Of a stretch of 64,000 bases of DNA, positions 1 through 10,103 are shown piece after piece. The position numbers and the translations under genes were made by a program. Positions within the stretch are counted from its first letter, which is position 1. Every line of letters starts with the position of its first letter. Origin of the DNA: Mermis nigrescens (lineage: Eukaryota; Nematoda; Enoplea; Mermithida; Mermithidae); NCBI GenBank assembly GCA_036768485.1, contig JAVLUZ010000271.1, forward strand, positions 4,198,309-4,262,308. Direction: 5' to 3'. Below the pieces are notes generated by a model, which saw only the letters and a list, made by a program, of their open reading frames with translations, had not been told where the DNA came from and did no database searches.

Positions 1-665
1 AACTGATAGCTATATAGCGCTTTTGGCCGAAAAAACGTTTCAATGCAGTCTTTTTGGGCTTAGAAAAGTAGCTTCAAAGCCTTTCTTGAACTCGCAAACA
101 TACCGTTTGAAATATTCTGATATTCTATATTGATAATTCTTCTAAGTTTCAAAAAGACTAATAGCTATTTCCCCGATTTAAAAAGAACTAGTAGCTATTT
201 TTGAACCAAAAAGTCCTTTTAGCTATACTTCTGAGTTCAAAACGGCTAGATACGAGTGTAGGTGGGCAGCACCAAAATTCTGGGGTGGGGGTTCAAGATT
301 TTTTAAAAAGTAAACATACGGTCTTAGAAAATGGCGAATGCCAATAAAACACCATTTTCCAACGTTTCTCATCGAGCACTATCCATTGGCATCAAAAAAT
401 TGCGAAAAAATATAAGAAAATTCTAGTATTTTGGTTTCTGGGGGTTATTCGGCCTTTCTGGGTAGGGGTGCAAACCCCAAAAGCCCGCCCCCTCCACGTC
501 CACGTGTATATACTTGTATGTGCTAGAAATGTTCGAAAAGGATATACACGATAATCTCGTTTTTTCGCTTTAGAATCGCTTTTTTGAGAGGACTTAGCTG
601 TCTTCAAGTTCTTAATTTGCACCCCTCCCTCGACTTAGTGCGGCTATGTTATTAATGCCTTGCTT
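1..665 (+). repeat. Duplicated unit, copy A, left part
   Basis: This stretch matches 34,180-34,810 (copy B) and 56,940-57,612 (copy C) by eye, including a shared beginning (TGATAGCTATATA, AGCGATTTTGGCC type) and a shared internal MITE. The similarity breaks at about 666, where an inverted-repeat element has inserted, and resumes at about 4,870. I see no credible coding sequence; the small ORFs here come from the MITE. Confidence 0.8.
259..507 (+). mobile_element. hAT-like MITE, copy 1 (shared by A, B and C)
   Basis: One of eight related copies of about 225-275 bp. The start is TAGGTGGGCAGCACC, the middle contains CATTGGCATCAAAAAATTGC, G-rich runs follow, and the end is CCACGTGTG. The ends form a short imperfect inverted repeat (AGGTGGG against CACGTGG). 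Copies B and C have it at the same place, so it inserted before the duplication. Candidate 8-bp duplications TACGAGTG (left, here) and TACGAGTA (right, copy B) remain. No transposase is present. Confidence 0.7.
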
Positions 666-1979
666 CAGGCGTGTATCATTGGTAGCGCGTTGGCGCGTAC
701 CTCTAATATACTTGAACCCCCTTAAAAGTGACTACGCCTTTAGCTGTGACACTTCTGGATTGCGCGGTTTCTTTTGAAAGATAGATAATAAACAAATTCG
801 AATTAGCTTTTTCTGATTTTTTTACATTTTGCCCATGTTGTAAGAAGCTTGTAAAGTTTTACTGTAACGTTAGAACATATAGATTTTTAAAATTTTGGTC
901 TGTCACACAACTCTTCTGACTCAGTATTGCATTCTGTTTAGCCTGGTTTTATAAAGTGTTAGAAATTGTGTAATCCCGATAGGACTTTTCATTTTTTCAA
1001 AAATGACTCATTTATAGAATAGCAATAAAAGACACATTTTAGTCGAGTTTTCGACTTGTTCATGACTGCCAAATTCTTTATAAAAAGTCCTCCAAAACTC
1101 CATCTACGAAAATATTTTACGGCTCAAGGGCTACCTTTGGCTTACCTGCAAACTTTCTTACACTCGAAGCGGAGTTAGACCTAGGGGTTCTAACTTTACA
1201 CTCTTAGTGAATAGTGTGAAAACCGGATTTTGTCTCAGATTTTCAACTGCCAACTTTTCCGCTTATAAGTCGAGACGGGTTGAGTAAAATTAAAGAAGCT
1301 CAATCTGAAGGCTACACCTCGCATCAATTGGCATTTGAAAATTCAATATTGAGTTATTTATGGGGGTGTAAAGTTCGAAATCAGGGGTGTAACATGGGCG
1401 AAAAATCACATTTTTCCTCTATTTCAATTGGTAAATATGTCAAATATTTCGCGGGACAGAAGTTTTGAACATACAAAGGTACTACGATTAAAAGGCTGCA
1501 AACTGGCCAAAATCGAATTTCTTTACACTAAATATGGAGTCATGTCAAGATTAATAAAGTTTACAATGTAGTGGATGGTGGAAAAAATGTTTGTCAATTT
1601 TTTTGTTCACCATCACACTCTCCGTTTAGAAGACGGACAAGTTGAATAGAGTAAAATCAAAGTGCTTTCTAAAGGGTACACGTCACAGCAAATTGCGTTC
1701 CAAATATATCACTAATGAGCATTTTTGAGAGGTGTAAAGTCAAGAATTAATTGTGTCTAAACTTGTTTCTGTGTTGTTTTTTCCGCCAAATTCTTCGGTT
1801 ATGAGTCTGGACAAGACCTCAAGTCTAAAAATATACCAGCAATCGGACGTGATACGCTAGTTGGGCGCGTTTGTTTACACTCAGCAGTGGTTTAAAGTGG
1901 TTTACATTCTATATTTACTTATCATCAGGCTATTGTGGTGACTAATTTTATTCATAAGTGTTGATCGTAATATCAGAAT

Positions 1980-2640
1980 AACGAATCCGACAAAAAATCT
2001 TCTTTACACTCTGTAGCTGTGTAAAGTTTATACTGCAAATTAAGTTTAGTTTCAGAGCTTTAAGGAAGCTGAACTTCTTCAAAATAAGTTACATAACGTT
2101 AAAACTACGAAGCTGACTGTTAGTTTTCTCAACCAGTAGTTTATAAAGTCTGCACGATTCATTTATTGTCCATTTGTAGTTTACACTACAAATTTATTTT
2201 ACCTCCAAAGATTTGCAGAACATGAATTTTTCCAAATATGTTCCGTATGGTCAGGATTATGGATCTAACTGTATATTTCTTAAACACAGTGTTTGTGTAA
2301 AGTTTAGACTAAAAATATAATTCAGTTTTGAGCATTGCAGTAGCTTTACTTTTTTAAATGTTTTGTGTAATGACAGGATTACGAATCTGGCTGCATATTT
2401 TCTTTACACTCAGTATTTATCTGAAATTTACAATAAAAATTAAATTTAGTTCAAGAGCATTGCAGTAGCTTAATTTTTATCAAAATGTTAATCGTAATGT
2501 AAGGATTACGAATCTCAGTGTAAGTCTTCTTAACACCCAGAAGTTGCATGAAGTTTAAGCTTAAATTATTTAATCTGTTTAAATAAGGTAAAGTTGCCTG
2601 TTTAGAAGAGATTTAAAAAAATTCTAAAGGATCATGCTAA
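1980..2640 (+). repeat. Array of degenerate 120-160 bp units
   Basis: Five successive units begin near 1,984, 2,107, 2,264, 2,384 and 2,509. Each has GGATTACGAATCTGACTG, then CTTTACAC and GTGTAAAG as a short inverted pair, then TAAATTTAGTT, GCAGTAGCTTAATTTTT and TTCAAAATGTT. The same units fill the arms at 57,620-59,570 and 26,900-28,700 in this orientation, and 21,400-25,540 and 61,120-63,900 in the opposite orientation. Confidence 0.7.
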
Positions 2641-2714
2641 TTAAAAGTAGGGTACTAGCTAAGAAAAATGCTCCGATGGAACAAAAAATATATCCTCGGG
2701 ATTGTGAATTATTA

Positions 2715-4030
2715 AGTAATATAATAACAGAAAGTCATCTATATGAAAAAATAATAAAATAAATTGAAAAAAAATAAAATAAAAAATAAATAAATAAATA
2801 AATAAATAAAAGGTAAATAAATTAGGCATGCTGTTAGTATAAAAGAAACAAAAAGACGCGAGAAATAGTATATACACAAGTACATAAAAAGCACACAAAA
2901 TTATATTATGAGAAATTACGGGTTTTACAAGGTGCAAGAGTTCAAGTGAAACGAGAGAAGTAAGCAGGAGTTATACAGAATAAATACACAAAAAAACGTG
3001 AAAAATATAAACAGGCGAGGTCATCAGAGAGGAACTAGGTTGCTACAGTTTCGTGCCTTTAATCCTCTGACTGTCACTGCAAACTAGCGGCACCAGTCTA
3101 GGCGGCTAGACTGCCTCTCATCGTTGAAAAAAAAATAATTAAAATAAAAAATAAATAAATAAATAATAAAATAAAAATAAAAAAGGGAAAAATTAATTAA
3201 TTGAATAAAGAAATAAACGAATTAACATTATAGATACTATAAATATTATGATATATAAAAAAGAAACATTAATAGAGAATATATAAATAATTAAAAAAAT
3301 AAATGGAATAATAAATAATAAAGTAATTGTAAACCTACACGTGAAATACTGCCGTAACTGGCCTGTTCAATCACGTGAGGAAACACAATGAGTAAATAGA
3401 TAGCGAGAGCAGGACAGGAATAGAAAATCTACATCGATGTGCCCGAATACTATGAATACTATAATGATAGTAATAACATCAATAACAAAAAGAATATTCC
3501 AAAAGAAAGAAAATAAATAAAAATCATTGTAAACCTACACATGAAATACTGTCGTACCTGGCCTGTTCAATCATGTGAGGAAATACAATGAGTAAACAAA
3601 AAGCGAGAGCTAAGGCGGAAAAAATAAAAATGTGGGATTGACGTGGGAACATGCCGACGCAACTACATACTCATATGATTAGCGTACTCTAATGAAAACC
3701 GAAGCTACTTACTAATACGGGAAGCGCGTCTCGGAATGTGACGGGAGGCGCAGTGCAAACGCGAAGAAAAAATTCAAAATGTCGTTATTGGAAAATTTAA
3801 AGTATTGTTGACGTATAATTTTAACATATTGGCTTTGCTTACAGTTTGGTGAAGCTACTTATTCATGCGCATAATGCTGGAAGCAGCGTCCTAACAGCGA
3901 TGATAAAATCAAAACGGTCTTAAACAGTTTTGAATATAAGAATGTGCTGGAAAATCAGAAAGGTCGCTGTTGGAAAATTTTAAGTATTTTCGGCGCATGA
4001 TTTTAACATTATAGCCCTGTTTTTGCAATT
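2715..4030. repeat. AT-rich insertion with two internal direct repeats
   Basis: Copy C (59,640) runs continuously across this point, so about 1.3 kb has been inserted in A inside the left arm of the centre element. It holds AAAT-type simple runs (about 2,765-2,815 and 3,125-3,190). An 85 bp direct repeat starts near 3,330 and 3,526 (GTAAACCTACACRTGAAATA). A second pair of about 170 bp starts near 3,700 and 3,850 (GAAGCTACTTA). No gene is seen. Confidence 0.55.
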
Positions 4031-4774
4031 TGAGTGACAGATGGAGGGGACTAGGAAAAAGCTAGCTATGTATTCGCCTTAAATCTTAAAATCTGCTAAA
4101 AATCAAACTTTTTCAAAACAATGCAAAAATAGAAGTATATTCTGCGGTCTCTAAAAAAAGTATAACCTATAAATAATGTTTAATTCTTCATATAAGAGTG
4201 TACAAACTTAGTCTAAAATGTTTACTTTTTGTAAATTGCTTGTAAGTTGCAGGGCTGACTTGCTTCGTATTATGATTAATAGAAAACTGACTGCATTTGT
4301 ATTTAGAGGTGTTTGATTCTGTTATCATGAGCGTTATAGCAAGGAAACCTGGCGTCAATTGATCAGTGCAGACAATCGTTGCGGGCATGCAAGTGTATCT
4401 ACATTTAATTTGTTTCATGTAAGCTTACTCGTTTCCTGCTGCTTAAAACCAACAATTTCTTTGGTTGTATGTTTATTATTTCATTCAATTGGCTTGCAGT
4501 CTCCCCTAGTGCACTGCATCCAATTTCCCATAGCTACTAACATGCTGCTTTTTCAATCATTCTTTTGTTCATTAGTTTATTTCAATCTGTGGACCGTGGA
4601 ATATACTTCGATTTTTTGTGTTGCTTAGAGAAAGTCTGATTTTGAACAGATTTTGCGTTGCGACTATAAGCACATACAAAGGTAGCTTATTTCTAGTGCC
4701 CTACTTTTACATCCTTAATAATCCATAATCCGAAGTATATTCGTCTTTTTTTGTTCCATCGGAGCATTTTTCTT

Positions 4775-4895
4775 TGCTTGTATTTATGTATGTCTGTATG
4801 CATGTATGTATGCATATATGTAGGTATGCATGTATGAATGTACGTATTTGTGTATGTATGTATGTATGTATGTATAAATGTATGTATGCACATAC
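4775..4895. repeat. TGTA/TGCA microsatellite
   Basis: Imperfect tandem tetranucleotides (TGTATGTATGCATGTATG type). They translate to His/Tyr/Ile- or Met/Tyr/Val/Cys-rich ORFs on both strands, which are not genes. A shorter tract occurs at 60,328-60,361, and a decayed one in copy B at about 34,830-34,880. Confidence 0.85.
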
Positions 4896-7035
4896 AGTTG
4901 CTTCACTCAAGTGGCTGCAAATTCATAAATCACATAACCCTGCAACTCCATCAATACTTTATTGACTTTCACATTGTATATTTACTGTACATTTTTTACG
5001 TAATACGATACGATTAAACATTTTGACCAGGCGAATCCATTTATATTCATTTCAGAATGTTACTGTATTAGTCGGCTTATTCGTAGCTAGAATACTAGTA
5101 AGGCCGTTTTTGAATCTATGACGCATAAGTTGTTTATTATCGTACCCGAAAGCTAGACTAAGTCGACAGCCGATTCATCTTCGCCTTTTCCTATGACTAA
5201 GAAAGGAAGATCATAGGTGTACAGCAGATTAAATTTTGTGGACTCGATGGTGTAAAGCGCAAAAAATAGCACTGAATATTCGGTTCAAAGATCCATCGAT
5301 TTTTGGGATATTTTAGATTCTGAGGATTTATGCTCTATCCTCCACATCCGTCTTCGCACGAATTCTCGCTAGCACTAGATAACTTTCGAATGTTCATATT
5401 TTAGGCGAAGGCCCTATGCTGCGAATGATAAGAAAATGTTGTCGGCTTCACAATTGCAACATAAGCGAGATGAGGGAATATTGCCCGAAGCTTATTCGTC
5501 ACAAAGGTTATATGAAGAAAAATGATACCAAAAAGCAATTTTGAAATCGTCGGCTCAATTATATTTTTGGATTACTTAGTAATTACTTAGTGTTATATAG
5601 GGCAATTTAATAAGGCGAATTAGCTCGAAATCTCAAATCACACATCGCAAACTGTGTCTCCAGAATCAGTGAAAGCTCTTCAGCAGCTAGTCATAAGCGT
5701 GAATAACACCATCAATACATAAGTTTAAAATGAGATAAAAACATTTTGAAAAAGTAAAACAACGACAATTATTCTGTGCTTTTTAACAATAAACGTTAAA
5801 AGATAGATCAGAGATTTATAAAATGAATTGCACAAACAGGAACACAAAAATACCTTAAAATGTACTTAAAAGCATATGCTGATGCTACGCTAGTAAAAAA
5901 GAAGTGATAAGGTAGATGTTTTCGAGAATTCGAAACATCTTTCTCAACAAATGGCATATTTTTTCTATAGATATCACCCAATTAAGGCCGCAAAATCAAG
6001 CATTTTAAATGAAATTCACGAAAGTGATTCAATGTATCGTTTCCTGACAACTTCTGAAATCTAAAAATTTCGCGCATTTATCAAATTATTCTAATCAAAT
6101 AATTGAAAAATTATAAGGTTTGTATTTTTCTTCATATAAAATTTATCTTAAAAATATTAAACACAAGTACTAAGTCACCACGTCGCTAAGAGATAGACCA
6201 GATGGTTAAAGGTCGAAGGTTTCGAGTCATCAACGGTCGAAAATCTAACGAATACGTGGATAAAGATTTCAATTTATTAATCAATTAGTCGATTTGCTTT
6301 ATATAGATATCATGTAACAATTAGGTAAAATAATACGTACATCTTTAAAATGCTAATTATCGACAATTATACCTTTAAAATTTTAAGAGAAATAATAGAA
6401 TAATTTGAATAGGAATTGAAAGCCGTTTTTCAAATTTGAATATAAACAACATTTAAGTGATTATATTTTTTAGTAGCGAAAAGTGAAACTTTGGATGTCC
6501 AAAGATCTAATAAGTTTTCAAATATAAATCATCAGAGAAATAAAATATAATAATAATATAGGAGAGAATCAGTTTGAAAAATTGCAGAAATAAATCACTT
6601 CTCAAATGACCATTTAATCTTAATTCAGAACTCAGAAAAATTTAATTTCAAAAAATAATGAGCTATGAGAGCGTAACTGTTTCTAACTACAAACAAAATG
6701 AAACTTTAAAAAATTTTTTCTCCACCTTAGAGCGTGTGCAACCACAAACTGACGAAACATCCACCCATACTTAAGAAGCACCAAAATTCTGGGGATGCAA
6801 GAATTGTTGAATGGCGAAAAACCACCACTTTTCAACGTTTCTCACTAAGCACTATCCATTGGCATCAAAAAATTGCGAAAGAAACGGAAAAAAATTTTCA
6901 AAAATTCACGTCAGCGAGGGGTATTTTTGTTTTGCTGAGGGAGTGCATACCCCCAACCCTAATTACCCTTGGTCCTTACCCCCCACGTGTGCATCCATAC
7001 AGCTTTTGAACATTAAAAATTTTTAAATTTCTGTT
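4870..7035 (+). repeat. Duplicated unit, copy A, right part
   Basis: Aligns by eye with 34,850-37,825 of copy B: shared landmarks are AGGCGAATCCA, CAGAATGTTA, GAATTAGCTCGAAATCTC and GCTGATGCTACGCTAGT. Copy B has an extra insertion at 35,577-36,591, while this copy has an extra MITE at 6,768-6,991. No ORF of interest is found. Confidence 0.75.
6768..6991 (+). mobile_element. hAT-like MITE, copy in A only
   Basis: Contains the family core (GGCATCAAAAAATTGCGAAA) and the CCACGTGTG end. Copy B near 37,790 lacks it. The flanks CATCCACC and CATCCATA are a plausible diverged 8-bp target duplication. The two overlapping ORFs here (6,734-7,026) are shadows of the repeat. Confidence 0.65.
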
Positions 7036-7804
7036 TAATAACAAGTAAACCGATTAAATGAATTTCTTTCGATTCAAAATTAGGAGGATATTAAGTGAAA
7101 GCAAATATGAATATTCTTCAAAAATTCGAAAGACGACACTCTTAACTTAAAAAATCATACTCGTATTTGTTTAGATGATCACTGCTTAATTTTACCGATT
7201 TTGCTAAAAATCGTAGAATGAAATATATTATAACTTTTGTTAGCAATGTGTGCATGCTATTAGTTCAAAATCAAAATTTTTGCTACAACTTTTTAATTTG
7301 GCCGAACAAATAAGGATTTTTAAGTCTGAATTGTAATGGGTGCTTAAAAATAAAGCAGCAAACATTATTAAGGAAATATGAAAAAGAGGAAATTTAAGTA
7401 GAAAATTAAACAAATGGAAGGATTAAGAGTTGGACACTAAAAGCAAAACAGAGATGAAAAATAAAGACAGATTAATGATAAAACAATAAAAAATGTATCA
7501 AGATACGCCACTCTTAAAGAACCTCACAAAATTAAGCACCATTAGGAACAAAATAAATAAAATGCTATAAAATCATCAAGCAATCGAATTCGCATAATTT
7601 TAAGAGAAATAAAAAAACAAAAAATTGCCAAAAAAGTAAAACAAGAGTACAAAAATGCACTAAAAATCAAAGAAAAAATAAACGGTGAAATAATTAAAAA
7701 TAAGAATCTAGTTCCACTTTTAACACACACGAATCGATTGAAGAGCTTTCGGATCAATTTGGAATGTGCTTTAATATCTGGTTTCTACCTTAATAAAATG
7801 ACTG
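7036..7804. other. AT-rich DNA, nothing recognised
   Basis: No repeat matched elsewhere in the window and no protein-like ORF; the minus ORF at 7,542-7,757 is Phe/Ile-rich low-complexity translation. It ends at the Polinton insertion site. Confidence 0.4.
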
Positions 7805-7809
7805 ATATA

Positions 7810-8676
7810 AGTAGTATGGATGGGGATCGCGCACGTATGTACTGTATGTGATACACTATGTTATAACGTGGGTACAGGCCGCCTATCTTTTGTACACAAG
7901 GGTACCACTTTTTAACCTGCTTGTTGGGTCGTTTAATGCATAATAGATTGAAGCATCATAATTATAATAAGCAGACTCAATTAGGCCGCTAAGTGACGCA
8001 ATCGTAATATCATGCATTGGCTAAGCATCTTGTGACGCATATTGCGCTTTAGCGAAGCAATTTTTTGCAGCTGGTAATATCGCGCATTGGCAGCCTGACT
8101 AATAATAAGCACATTGGCGAAGCATTTTTTTCTTGATGTCCGTGCAGCCTGTTTGGAATTTATAATAAGCGCATTGGTGAAGCATTTTTTCTTGATGTCC
8201 CTAATATTGCGCATTGGCAGCCTGTTTGGAATTTATAATACGATAGGATTAAAAGTGGTAGTTAGCCTTGTTACCCTGGGGATAACGTTATAACATAGCC
8301 CATGTTATAAGATAGGCAACTCTTGAATGAAGCTTAGGCAGTGCTTAAGTATAGCCAAAAGATCACAACGGTTACCTGTGTTGATATGACCAGCATTAGT
8401 GTTAGAATGACCTGAGGGGGAACACGTCAAGCATGTATGGGGGATGGGCCCTCCTACCCCCAGCCCCAGCGGTACCTAATCATTTTTTAGGGTAAAGAAA
8501 GGTTGTTCACAGAGAGGCTTCCCTTGCATCATGTATAACATGTTTGGGTGATAAAAAATCAACAAATTCGAGGCAGGGGTCCGCTCTTGCTACCCCTGCA
8601 CGCAGTATCCCCTGTAAACAGTTGTGTAAATCTATTAATTTGTCAGTTCAAAATGAAATTTAACAATGGTTTTGCC
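7810..8676 (+). repeat. Polinton left terminal inverted repeat
   Basis: Pairs with 18,783-19,278 in inverted orientation, in two blocks: 7,810-8,062 with 19,014-19,278, and 8,413-8,676 with 18,783-19,013. About 350 bp at 8,063-8,412 has no partner on the right. The inner end includes, on the minus strand (8,635-8,676), the last 13 codons and stop of the penton-like gene. Confidence 0.9.
8046..8412 (+). repeat. Left-only expansion inside the terminal repeat
   Basis: Three degenerate units of about 60-69 bp between 8,046 and 8,240 share GCATTGGCGAAGCATTTTTT and GCAGCCTGTTTGGAATTTAT. They are followed by about 170 bp (8,241-8,412) with two more copies of the TTATAA palindrome. The right terminal repeat lacks all but the first unit, so this arose or was lost after the two ends diverged. 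Confidence 0.65.
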
Positions 8677-8695
8677 TGAAAGCGGGATCTGAAAG

Positions 8696-8705
8696 TCTAT
8701 AAATA
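8696..8705 (+). promoter_or_regulatory. TCTATAAATA motif upstream of polB
   Basis: Perfect TCTATAAATA, 52 bp before the likely polB ATG at 8,748. The same motif precedes several other Polinton starts at 37-52 bp, which fits a TATA-box promoter. Confidence 0.6.
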
Positions 8706-8747
8706 AGGATTCTTACAACTGAAATATAGATTCTGACAAACGTTACT

Positions 8748-10094
8748 ATGACCAACAATGCCAAATCTCGTGTTACTGGTCCCAGTGGGGTTTCAAAGGA
8801 GCCTCCATCTGCAGACGCCAGTAATCTTTTTTGTGCCAATCGCAGCTTCCGAAGCGCAAGCTGCACCAATGTACTGTATGTGATAAATTCTTTACACGTC
8901 AAAGCAGCTTAGCAGAGCATGAGAATTCTTCGCATTTAGGATCTAGGTATAAATGTCCTTCATGTGACACTCTATTTTCGGACACTCACATGAAAAAATG
9001 CCTGAAAGTACGTGCTAATCCTGTCACTGAACCAATTGAAAAAATTGAAACTACTGAAATTATCCCTGAGGATAAAATGATTGCACAAGATTTGTCCACT
9101 TACTCTGAAGAAATTAGGGATGAAGTTGGGAGATACTTGCGGCTTATCCGAACGACTAAAACTGTGAATGATGTGTTGGATCATGCATATAACTATAGAT
9201 AGGGAACTGGAAATTACCTGGAAATGTTGAGCGATATTTTCCAAAATGAAAAGGAAGCTTTTCGAGTAGATGCAGCACTTAAGTGTTTCCTCAAAAATCG
9301 TGAAACTGGTGCAGTAAATCATTGGTACGCATGTCAGAATAATTTTACACCAGTAGGAAAACCTGTTCTAATAACTAATGGTAATGAGTGTAAAAAATGT
9401 GGTTGAAAAATTGCACAAAATTGATATTGAAGAGAAATTTACTCGCTCTGACACTAAATGGGGACTACTGGCAATAACCAATGTTGAGTTTTTTGTGACA
9501 CCACAGAAAGATTTTATAAGTGGTTGCACAGATGTAGAACTCCCACTAGAAGTAACAAATCAGCGACACACTTTGCATATGACTCAAGATCATAATTGTA
9601 ATAAATTTAATGATAATTTATGCTTTTTCCGCTGTTTAGCACAGTGTCTTGCGGGAAACTTTGAGCCAAACATAGTTTTTCAACTTTTTGTCAAATACTG
9701 CCAAAAGAAAAATATTCAAGCAAATGTTGAGACTTTTATTGGTGTCCCATACACAGATTTAGAAATGATCGAAAAATTGTTTCAGGTAGATATTCAGTGT
9801 TTTCACATGGATGAGGTAGCTGTCTGTTGGAAGAATGTAGTTAGAAAGTATGAAAAGCTATTAAATCTTGACATTTCTTACACCAATTCTAGACAAGCTT
9901 ACTATAGTTACATTATAAATCTCGATCAGTATGCTAAACAATACATGGGCCTCATGTGCAGGCGGTTATTTAGAAAAGCAGAAAAATTGGGTGATCATGC
10001 AAAACATCATTGCAGGCATGGCAAAACAAGACATAAGTTTCCTGGTGGAGTATATCAGCTGAAGAAAACGATTTTTGAAGAATTGCAGGAATAA
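8748..10094 (+). pseudogene. polB: Polinton DNA polymerase B, N-terminal region (broken)
   Basis: The likely start is ATG 8,748, chosen because it follows the TCTATAAATA motif. The frame then shifts near a T6 run at 8,826-8,831 into a C2H2 zinc-finger segment (about 8,858-8,985: CTVC..F, H....H and a second C..C pair). A TAG stops it at 9,200-9,202. The frame shifts again near 9,400 at an A6 run, and the next segment ends with TAA at 10,092-10,094 and a further in-frame TAG at 10,101-10,103. The last segment has a DNLCFFRCL motif (about 9,613) resembling the nucleophile region of OTU-type cysteine proteases; this resemblance is my inference. Two of the breaks sit in homopolymers and could be assembly errors. 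The other stops cannot be explained that way. Confidence 0.85.
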
Positions 10095-10103
10095 GAAATA
10101 TAG

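Larger units (their letters stand above)
681..4778 (+). mobile_element. Large inverted-repeat (foldback) element, one arm plus centre
   Basis: It begins with a hairpin-forming end at 681-701 (GGTAGCGC / GCGCGTACC), runs through a forward array of degenerate units, and ends in the inverted centre whose right arm finishes GGAGCATTTTTCTTTGC at about 4,778. Copy B lacks it at the corresponding site (about 34,808), so this is an insertion; copy C carries it at the same site. The outer inverted arm seen in the 25,560-30,577 copy is missing here, so the element looks truncated. No transposase-like ORF is visible. The ORFs at 1,280-1,468 and 4,359-4,628 are chance frames. Confidence 0.7.

Noticed and set aside
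4693..4965. Overlapping ORFs on both strands rich in His/Tyr/Cys/Met
   Set aside because: They are translations of the TGTA/TGCA microsatellite.
8271..8286. TTACCCTGGGGATAAC resembling a homing endonuclease site or an LSU rRNA core segment
   Set aside because: Only about 16 bases match loosely, with no rRNA context on either side and no endonuclease ORF.
9390..9420. Programmed ribosomal frameshift in polB
   Set aside because: The A-rich stretch does not form a standard slippery heptamer in the zero frame, and other stops nearby point to decay or error.
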